The position numbers and the translations under genes were made by a program. The notes beneath the pieces were generated by a model that had not been told where the DNA came from, did not search any database, and saw only the letters and a program-made list of their open reading frames with translations. This document shows positions 59,810 through 64,000 of a DNA stretch of 64,000 nucleotides, one piece after another. The number at the start of each line of letters is the position of its first letter. Within the stretch, counting starts at the first letter, position 1. The stretch is from Clostridium sp. AT4 (lineage in GTDB: Bacteria; Bacillota; Clostridia; Lachnospirales; Lachnospiraceae): positions 205,348 through 269,347 of the forward strand of contig NZ_LN999827.1 of assembly GCF_001517625.2 (NCBI RefSeq), given 5' to 3'.

Positions 59810-61594
59810 TTAGACTTGGACAGATTCCTTTTTCATGTTCTTCATGGCAAAACAGATTCTTACACAGGTATTCTGAGGCAGGGATTCGATTTCAAGACCA
59901 TATTGTGTGCCAAATTCAAATTTGATTCGGGAATCTACATTTTTCAGTCCGAAGCTTACCGTATCCTCCCCGGAAATTCCATCGCGAAGGCAGGATTGGA
60001 TCTTTTTCAGATGCGCCTCATCCATACCTGGGCCATCATCATGCACCTCCAAATAAGCGTTTTCTCCGTCGTAGGTTCCGCCTAAAATACATATATTTCC
60101 GAAGTCATGCTTTTGTTTGATCCCGTGGTAGATGGCATTCTCTACCAGAGGCTGCAGGGACATTTTCGGAATACGGCATTTTAAAATTTCCGTGTCACAG
60201 TCAATGGTATAATCAAAGAGATCCGAATACCTGAAATGCTGGATAAAGAGATAATTTTTCACATGCCTCAGTTCTTCTTCTACCGTAATAATATTTTCTC
60301 CTCTGTTCAGACCAATGCGATAAAAGGTAGCCAGAGCCGTAAGCATCTCACTGGCTTTCTCTGTTTTTTTCAATTCGCACAGTTGGATAATAGAATACAG
60401 TGTATTATACAGAAAATGTGGATGGATCTGTTCCTGCAGCAAAGCAACCTCAATCTGCCGTTTAGCCTCCTGTTCCAGTTCCACCTGTTTTAACAGATGG
60501 TTAATACGCTGGCGCATTTTCTCCAGACTGTTGCTCAGAGTAGTAATCTCTGCATAAGAATGAAGAGATATCTCATGATCCAGAATATCTGTATCCTCTA
60601 CTTTTTTTGTCAATGCCCGAAGCGAATAACTGACTGCATTAGACAGAAGCCCCAAAAGTCCTGCCATGACTGCAATCATGGTTATCGTAATAATCATTAC
60701 ATCGCGCATAATATAATGGGCGTTGGAAATACTGCTTTCTTTGACATTATAAACAAGCTTCCATCCGGTCAGATCAATATTCTCATACATAAAATAATAA
60801 TTATCCAAAAGCTCTGTTTGAATACCGCCGTTTCGCTCTGCATTTTCAATCAGATAATCCCTGTTGTCCTGCACCACATTCCATGCAGCCTGTTGTCCGA
60901 AATGCATACTTCCGTAATCAGTCAGTATGCTCAGGCTGGCCTCCTGATCCAGTGCAGTTACATCCAGTATATTTTCAAAAAAATCCTGTTTCAGTGCAAT
61001 GAGGATGATTCCATTCTGCTTTCCTTCATATAGATGAAACAGTACAGCGCCAACCTCTTCATCTGGTATCAGATCTCTGCAGGAATCCGCATCTACCCAG
61101 TAATACTTATTTTCAGGAAATCGTTCTTTCCACGTCTGGTATGTATAATGAATTTTCAACAAATTTTTGTTATATGCCTGAGTCAATACCTTTCCATCCC
61201 CGAAATTCAGATATACATTATGGACGCAGGCAGAATTGACATTTAGAAACTGATTTAGGAGCTTATTCAGATAAATATAGCTGGCTGCCGCATGGGACAG
61301 CCGATATCTGTCAGATTTCATACTGCGCAGCCAAAGCAGGTTTTGATCGGATTCCAAGGCCAGAAAGCCCTTATATACGTTAGATATATAATTATCCAGA
61401 TATACATCAAACTGTTTTACTACAATTGACATATTATCCTTTACATTCTGTCTTATTTTCGCTTCCGACAGATTTGTCACTATCATACTGAAACTTATAA
61501 ATACGATACTGACAAGAGACACCATGGATAATGTCAGAAGCCGGTGGAAGGTGATTTTTTCATACCACTTTCGTAATCCTTCGTATTTTTTCAT
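59810..61594 (-). CDS. YesM-type sensor histidine kinase
   Basis: Sensor kinase (594 aa) of the LytS/YesM (HPK8-like) type. Transmembrane helix at about 16-40 (LLTLSMVSLVSIVFISFSMIV), a large extracellular sensor region (about 41-295), a second helix (VMIITITMIAVMAGLLGLL) and a HAMP-like segment. The phosphorylated His is in LLQEQIHPHFLYNTLYSIIQL and the ATPase domain in MSLQPLVENAIYHGIKQKH and LEVHDDGPGMDEAHL. Such kinases sense extracellular sugars, sometimes through the binding protein. First gene of the kinase-regulator pair. Confidence 0.93.
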   Translation of the reverse strand: MKKYEGLRKWYEKITFHRLLTLSMVSLVSIVFISFSMIVTNLSEAKIRQNVKDNMSIVVKQFDVYLDNYISNVYKGFLALESDQNLLWLRSMKSDRYRLSHAAASYIYLNKLLNQFLNVNSACVHNVYLNFGDGKVLTQAYNKNLLKIHYTYQTWKERFPENKYYWVDADSCRDLIPDEEVGAVLFHLYEGKQNGIILIALKQDFFENILDVTALDQEASLSILTDYGSMHFGQQAAWNVVQDNRDYLIENAERNGGIQTELLDNYYFMYENIDLTGWKLVYNVKESSISNAHYIMRDVMIITITMIAVMAGLLGLLSNAVSYSLRALTKKVEDTDILDHEISLHSYAEITTLSNSLEKMRQRINHLLKQVELEQEAKRQIEVALLQEQIHPHFLYNTLYSIIQLCELKKTEKASEMLTALATFYRIGLNRGENIITVEEELRHVKNYLFIQHFRYSDLFDYTIDCDTEILKCRIPKMSLQPLVENAIYHGIKQKHDFGNICILGGTYDGENAYLEVHDDGPGMDEAHLKKIQSCLRDGISGEDTVSFGLKNVDSRIKFEFGTQYGLEIESLPQNTCVRICFAMKNMKKESVQV

Positions 61595-61841
61595 TTCTTC
61601 TCTCCCAAATGTTTTATTATTTTGCTTTTGCCACAGTATTTTTGATTCAAATAAAATGACAGATATTTTTGACTATAGTTTAGATGATGGAAATCGAAAA
61701 TGCAATCTGTATTTATTAATTTCTAACTATTCAGAACAACCCTTATTCAAAGGTGAACTCCGGATAACCCGATATTGCATGTTTGATTGCTATGAATGCA
61801 TTGTATCCCTGCTTATGTGCTGTACTAATGTAGGACATGAT

Positions 61842-62171
61842 TTTCAGAACAGGAAAAACAATCAAATTCAGTTCAAAAAGCAGCTTGCAGAACTCCGGAA
61901 GGAAAGTGATTTTCTAAAAAAGCAGCGGCATTCTTTGCGAAGGAAATCTATCAGAGGATCATCAATTTCCTTCAGAAATACAACAATTATTGGGGGCTCA
62001 GATGATTTCAACACATTGAAAAATGATCTTATTTACCAACATTATTATCGCACAGAGAAAGAACTCTACACAGCAATCAAAGAATTTGCATATGTACAAT
62101 ATAATCATGTACATCCGCATTCTTATAATGACTACAAAACGCCTTATGAGACTCGCTACGGAGTCGTATAA
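61842..62171 (+). pseudogene. IS3-family transposase remnant with internal deletion
   Basis: One plus-strand frame reads IQFKKQLAELRKESDFLKKQRHSL, like the end of IS3-family OrfA, then after a non-matching stretch TEKELYTAIKEFAYVQYNHVHPHSYNDYKTPYETRYG, like the C-terminal end of OrfB (Y-N-x-x-R-P-H-S...TP). The DDE catalytic core between them is missing, so the element is dead. It lies in the 737-base gap between the kinase and ccdA genes. The rest of the gap (61595-61841) shows only the kinase leader and no other gene I can support. Confidence 0.6.
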
Positions 62172-62259
62172 ACCCTGTGATAGAAATTAAGAGTGTTACA
62201 AACAAGCTTGACCATAACACCGATAACTGATTGATATAAGTTGTAACATAATATAAAAA

Positions 62260-62315
62260 ATTGCCGCAAAAGCAATTCCTCTTTAAAAACAGGATTCCAT
62301 TGCTTTTGCGGCAAT
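62260..62315 (-). terminator. Terminator of the CcdA-TlpA gene
   Basis: A 17-bp perfect stem ATTGCCGCAAAAGCAAT (62260-62276) with ATTGCTTTTGCGGCAAT (62299-62315), followed on the minus strand by TTTTTTATATT. It begins 16 bases after the stop codon. Confidence 0.9.
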
Positions 62316-62331
62316 CTTATTTTATGCTGTT

Positions 62332-63693
62332 TTATCTTCCTTCCATCTTCCCGTCCAACGTCTGACGTACAATGCTGTCCATCATATCCGCTGACAGCAT
62401 ACCGCTCACATATCCAAATACGTTTCCATCCCGGTCAATCATAAAGGTGGTTGGGAAGGACATGATACCATAGGAATTAAACAGCTCTCCCTCTGTGTCC
62501 ATCAGTACCGGGTAAGTATACCCTTTTTCTTCCATAAATGCGGCAATTTCTTCCTCAGAGCCTTCCTGTCCCATATTGGGCGCAGCAACGCCCAGAACAA
62601 TTACCGCATCCTCTCCCTCTGTGGCAGACTTTTCATACAGCTTCTGAATATCCGGCATCTCAGCCTTACAGGGCGGACACCAGGTTGCCCAAAAGTTCAG
62701 AAAAATCGTCTTTCCTCTGTAATCCTCCAGTCTGTGAATATTTCCGTACTGATCCTCCAGTTCAAAATCAACTGCCGGAATCACGGGACGCGCATCGGCT
62801 GCCGTTTCTGCAGGCGCTGTTTCACCGGAAGCCTCCTCTGAAGCAGCTGTGCTTTCAGGCCCGCCTGTCCCGGACTCTGTACTTTCTCCTTCGTTATCTG
62901 CTTCTGCTTTCTCCGCCACAGTGCCTTCTTCCATACGCTCCGTCCGGGGAACCTGTGTGCCGGAAATGCGTGATAAATATCCGGTCACATCATTCATTTT
63001 CCCGGTAAACATCAGAATACCCATAAGCACCATAAGGATACCGCCGATCTTTACCGTATACCGTACCACTCCCCTGTATTTCCTAAACAGTTCCAGAAGC
63101 CGGGTGGTAAAAAGCCCCACAAACAGAAACGGCAGCACAAAGCCCAGCGTATAAACGCCAATCAGGCCAAAGCCCTGTGATCTGGTCGCCGCGGAAGCGG
63201 CCATCAGAAGGACGCTTGTAAGAGCCGGTCCCACACAGGGCGTCCAGGCAAAGCTGAAGGTAAAGCCCATGAGCAGGGCAGTAACCGGAGACATGGCAAG
63301 GCGGTCCAGCTGAAACGGAAGACGGTGCTCCCTTCCCAGAACCGAGGATGTTCCAAATATCCCCAGCTGATACAGGCCAAACAGCATCACGAGAATACCG
63401 CCCACCCGTGCAAACATAGCCTGGTGGCTGTGAAAAAATCCTCCTACAGCCGATACGCCAAGCCCCAGAAGAAAAAAGGCAAAGCTGACTCCTGCCACAA
63501 AGAAAAGGGTATGAACCAACACTTTGCTTTGTTTATAATGAATCTTTCCGTCTTCGCCCTTTACGGCTGTTCCGCCGGAAAGATAGCCGATATAAAGGGG
63601 CAGCAAAGGCAGCACACAAGGGGAGAAGAAGCTTAGAAGACCCTGTAAAAATACGGTTACTGCAGATATACTTACATCCAATGTAAATCCCAT
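62332..63693 (-). CDS. CcdA-TlpA fusion: transmembrane electron carrier with thioredoxin domain
   Basis: Two-domain redox protein (453 aa). Residues about 1-230 are CcdA (SFFSPCVLPLLPLYIGYLSG with the first redox Cys, FSFAWTPCVGPALTSVL with the second, six helices). A Glu/Ser/Thr/Ala-rich linker follows (about 240-300). The rest is an extracytoplasmic TlpA/ResA-like thioredoxin with the WCPPC active site in FLNFWATWCPPCKAEMPDIQKLY and the cis-Pro segment SFPTTFMIDRDGNVFGY. It passes electrons from cytoplasmic thioredoxin to exported disulfides; partners could be methionine sulfoxide reductase or other secreted thiol proteins. Single gene with a strong terminator. Confidence 0.93.
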   Translation of the reverse strand: MGFTLDVSISAVTVFLQGLLSFFSPCVLPLLPLYIGYLSGGTAVKGEDGKIHYKQSKVLVHTLFFVAGVSFAFFLLGLGVSAVGGFFHSHQAMFARVGGILVMLFGLYQLGIFGTSSVLGREHRLPFQLDRLAMSPVTALLMGFTFSFAWTPCVGPALTSVLLMAASAATRSQGFGLIGVYTLGFVLPFLFVGLFTTRLLELFRKYRGVVRYTVKIGGILMVLMGILMFTGKMNDVTGYLSRISGTQVPRTERMEEGTVAEKAEADNEGESTESGTGGPESTAASEEASGETAPAETAADARPVIPAVDFELEDQYGNIHRLEDYRGKTIFLNFWATWCPPCKAEMPDIQKLYEKSATEGEDAVIVLGVAAPNMGQEGSEEEIAAFMEEKGYTYPVLMDTEGELFNSYGIMSFPTTFMIDRDGNVFGYVSGMLSADMMDSIVRQTLDGKMEGR

Positions 63694-63814
63694 AAATAAC
63701 CTCCAATTCTAAAATGTACTCTTTTTATACCCTGATATCTGCCCTTTTGTCAAGTGAGCTTGTCACAGACAAATATTATTTCAAAAGTTCATAAAAAGTT
63801 CATCTGCGCCAATA

Positions 63815-63844
63815 TTGGCATATATTTTAAAAATATGATATAAT
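63815..63844 (+). promoter_or_regulatory. Sigma-A extended -10 promoter of the last gene
   Basis: TTGGCA (63815-63820), 18-base spacer, TATAAT (63839-63844) preceded by TG one base before it (TGATATAAT). It lies 27 bases before the start codon. Confidence 0.7.
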
Positions 63845-63871
63845 ACAGCCTCAGGAAAGGAGTTTTCAGAT

Positions 63872-64000
63872 ATGAACCATTTTATGGCAGCAGCCCTTTC
63901 AGCGGCGCTTTCCATTTCTATGACAGCATCATCTTCCCCGCTTACGGCTTTAGGCGCAAAGAACGGCAGCCGGGATTTTTCACTTTTTTTCAGCGGACCC
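63872..64000 (+). CDS. Secreted protein of unknown function, N-terminal part (cut by window edge)
   Basis: The first 43 codons of a gene running off the right edge. ATG 63872 follows AGGAAAGGAG. The start MNHFMAAALSAALSISMTA with SSPLTALGAKNGS after it looks like a signal peptide, although its N-terminus lacks the usual lysine or arginine. Too little is visible to name a family. It is divergent from the CcdA-TlpA gene. Confidence 0.6.
   Translation, partial: MNHFMAAALSAALSISMTASSSPLTALGAKNGSRDFSLFFSGP

Noticed and set aside
61524-61841. 5' part of the open frame that contains the IS3 remnant
   Set aside because: It begins antisense to the histidine kinase and has no transposase similarity before about 61842.
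1-64000. CRISPR arrays, rRNA and tRNA genes
   Set aside because: No regularly spaced repeats, no rRNA stretches and no tRNA-like cloverleaf were noticed by eye; a tRNAscan run would settle tRNAs.

Overview
The window comes from a low-to-moderate GC, spore-forming Firmicute, most likely a gut member of the Lachnospiraceae; I do not assign a genus. The reasons are class III fructose-1,6-bisphosphatase, RNase Y, RecX, DnaD/DnaI-type helicase loading genes, a long PRPP synthetase variant, B. subtilis-type LexA and WalR boxes, strong purine-rich ribosome binding sites and a forespore (sigma-G type) promoter. Most genes are on the minus strand.

Layout. 1-3.8 kb: mannose-family PTS operon (IIA, IIB, IIC, IID) ending in a SIS-domain sugar-phosphate enzyme cut by the left edge, divergent from a HutC-type GntR regulator, with GTATATAC operators in the shared promoter region. 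3.8-8.7 kb: housekeeping run (rhodanese, yfcE, THUMP methyltransferase, C1-protease lipoprotein, RdgB, metallophosphoesterase). 8.9-11.1 kb: an Asn-rich 65-residue protein behind a sigma-G-like promoter, and two paralogous SH3-NlpC/P60 wall hydrolases, each with a WalR-like box just downstream of its promoter. 11.1-18.5 kb: fbp and a HAAS/DUF1700 gene, an MBL hydrolase, an iron alcohol dehydrogenase, an M23 peptidase and DUF1015. 18.6-25.8 kb: serine (serC-serA) and branched-chain amino acid (leuB-ilvD-ilvB) operons. 25.9-33.5 kb: GNAT, M28 peptidase, a choline-binding-repeat protein, rny, recX and recA with a LexA box. 33.7-41 kb: acyltransferase, PRPP synthetase, dnaI, dnaD, a cluster of tandem DnaA boxes, murC, a GGDEF remnant, and queT behind a pseudoknotted leader that looks like a preQ1 riboswitch. 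41-46.4 kb: L-arabinose genes (FGGY kinase, araA, divergent AraC regulator) and an AEC transporter. 46.7-61.6 kb: a Gram-positive polysaccharide utilisation locus: YesMN-type two-component system, CUT1 ABC importer without its own ATPase, PL22 oligogalacturonate lyase, an intracellular beta-propeller protein, a serine hydrolase, a GH36 alpha-galactosidase and an aldo/keto reductase. 61.6-64 kb: an IS3 transposase remnant, a CcdA-TlpA fusion and the start of a secreted protein.

How it fits together. The 47-62 kb locus appears built to sense pectic oligosaccharides outside the cell, import them and break them down in the cytoplasm; the arabinose genes next door would use sugars from pectin side chains. 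None of the enzymes in the locus has a signal peptide, so depolymerisation is probably done elsewhere or by other species. The observations most worth following are the tandem DnaA boxes ahead of dnaD, the sigma-G-type promoter of the Asn-rich protein, the paired WalR boxes, the structured queT leader and the unassigned beta-propeller protein of the pectin locus. No tRNA, rRNA, CRISPR array or intact mobile element was seen.
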